A stretch of DNA of 64,000 bases from Brevibacillus sp. DP1.3A (GTDB taxonomy: Bacteria > Bacillota > Bacilli > Brevibacillales > Brevibacillaceae), in the NCBI RefSeq assembly GCF_013284245.2, contig NZ_CP085876.1, positions 334,501 through 398,500 of the forward strand. The letters are read 5' to 3'. Below are positions 63,212-64,000 of the stretch, piece by piece. Position 1 is the first letter of the stretch, and each line of letters opens with the position of its first letter. The notes beneath the pieces are model-generated. The model was not told the DNA's origin. It searched no databases and saw only the letters and a list, made by a program, of their open reading frames with translations. A program made the translations under genes and the position numbers.

Positions 63212-64000
63212 ATGAAGTCTATTGTTGAAATTGCCAAGATTGCAGGTATCGAAGAACAGCATTTGGAGCTATACGGAAAGTATAAGGCCAAACTATCAGA
63301 TGAGCTATGGGAGCAAGTGAAGGATCGCCCTGATGGCAAACTGATTCTTGTTACAGCGATGAACCCTAACCCGGCGGGAGCAGGCAAGACGCTTACGACG
63401 ATTGGTCTGTCACAAGCATTAAATTATCTCGGGAAGAAAACAATTGCAGCGCTTCGCGAGCCGTCCTTGGGTCCTTGCATGGGGATCAAAGGAGGCGCAA
63501 CCGGAAGTGGCCAAGCACAAATTCTCCCGGCTGATGAAATTAACCTGCATTTTACAGGGGACATTCATGCGATTACAGCTGCTCATAACTTGTTGGCAGC
63601 GATGATCGACAATCATATTTTCCATGGCAATTCGCGTGGGCTCAATCCAAAGAAAATCGTCTGGAAACGGGCAATGGACATGAACGACCGCGCACTGCGT
63701 AACATCGTTGTTGGTCTGGGTGACGGCAATGGAATGACGCGTGAGGATGGCTTCATGATTACGACCGCGTCGGAAATCATGGCGATTTTATGCTTGAGTG
63801 AGAATCTAACAGACTTGCGCGAGCGGTTGAACCATATCATTATTGGCTACGATTTTGATGATCAGCCAGTACGGGCAGAAGAAATCAACGCGGTCGATGC
63901 GATGTGCGTTCTCTTGAAGGAAGCGATCAAGCCCAATCTCGTACAGACAATCGAGGGAACTCCGGTCATTATTCACGGCGGGCCTTTTGCCAATATCGCG
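63212..64000 (+). CDS. fhs: Formate-tetrahydrofolate ligase, N-terminal part
   Basis: The first 263 codons of an ATP-dependent enzyme that joins formate to tetrahydrofolate, giving 10-formyl-THF for purine and one-carbon metabolism. Start [11 protein letters not shown], the P-loop region [18 protein letters not shown] (usual form TAINPTPAGEGKTT, so slightly divergent), [15 protein letters not shown] and [20 protein letters not shown] are recognised. The gene runs off the window; the full length should be about 555 codons. ATG 63212 follows GGGAGG. Confidence 0.95.
   Translation, partial: MKSIVEIAKIAGIEEQHLELYGKYKAKLSDELWEQVKDRPDGKLILVTAMNPNPAGAGKTLTTIGLSQALNYLGKKTIAALREPSLGPCMGIKGGATGSGQAQILPADEINLHFTGDIHAITAAHNLLAAMIDNHIFHGNSRGLNPKKIVWKRAMDMNDRALRNIVVGLGDGNGMTREDGFMITTASEIMAILCLSENLTDLRERLNHIIIGYDFDDQPVRAEEINAVDAMCVLLKEAIKPNLVQTIEGTPVIIHGGPFANIA

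Noticed and set aside
1-64000. tRNA, rRNA, CRISPR array, prophage or transposase genes
   Set aside because: None was found on reading both strands; the palindromic elements carry no transposase.

Overview
The window looks like a chromosomal segment of a Gram-positive, endospore-former-type Firmicute, most likely Brevibacillus or a close Paenibacillaceae relative. This is inferred from the gene families (YclOPQ, YusV, YxcD, MetQNI behind an S-box, LevR-type regulator, Crh/HPr-like protein, MpsC), the frequent GTG and TTG starts with strong AGGAGG-type ribosome binding sites, and the moderate GC content. No rRNA, tRNA, CRISPR array, prophage or transposase gene was seen. Both ends cut through genes: a siderophore permease on the left and formate-tetrahydrofolate ligase on the right.

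Layout. 0-4 kb: iron-siderophore uptake (permease end, ATPase, binding lipoprotein), a DJ-1/PfpI protein and a second, Fur-box-preceded siderophore ATPase. 4-8.3 kb: YxcD and a small membrane protein, the methionine importer MetQNI under a SAM-I riboswitch, and an MpsC-family gene. 8.3-15.2 kb: a probable purine/nucleoside salvage operon that joins a spermidine/putrescine-type ABC importer to a nucleoside hydrolase and adenine deaminase, behind an attenuator-like leader. 15.4-21.3 kb: a chitin-active LPMO, a MATE exporter, an MgtC-like protein, then a 600-base stretch with palindromic repeats and a Fur box in front of fumC. 21.3-25.6 kb: an SDR, then a VanR/VanS-like two-component system, a minimal DD-carboxypeptidase and a VanZ-like protein; the two promoters carry the same 11-bp-phased direct repeat. 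25.6-33.5 kb: a 212-bp palindromic element, recQ, a secreted 5'-nucleotidase, the lysophospholipid repair pair lplT-aas and another palindromic element. 33.5-37.6 kb: a LuxR-type two-component pair and a chemoreceptor.

37.7-45.9 kb: a sigma-54-dependent PTS operon for a beta-linked disaccharide, probably N,N'-diacetylchitobiose: a LevR-type activator, EIIB, EIIC, ChbG deacetylase, EIIA, GH4 glycosidase, HAD phosphatase and a dedicated HPr. With the LPMO it suggests chitin use. 46-51.4 kb: a two-component system with an unusually large sensor, a methyltransferase and a DEAD-box RNA helicase with a repetitive tail. 51.4-63.1 kb: a sigma-54 activator of the AcoR type lies between an aldehyde dehydrogenase/DUF779 pair and a catabolic operon (tartrate/malate-type dehydrogenase, aldehyde dehydrogenase, SDR, TRAP transporter DctPQM, GlcD-like oxidase). 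Both flanking operons have recognisable -24/-12 promoters. The window ends in fhs.

Main points of interest: the Van-like mini-cluster with its shared operator, the PotABCD-type purine operon and its leader RNA, the sigma-54-controlled catabolic operons, the Fur box before fumC, and several ORF-free palindromic elements of 70-210 bp.
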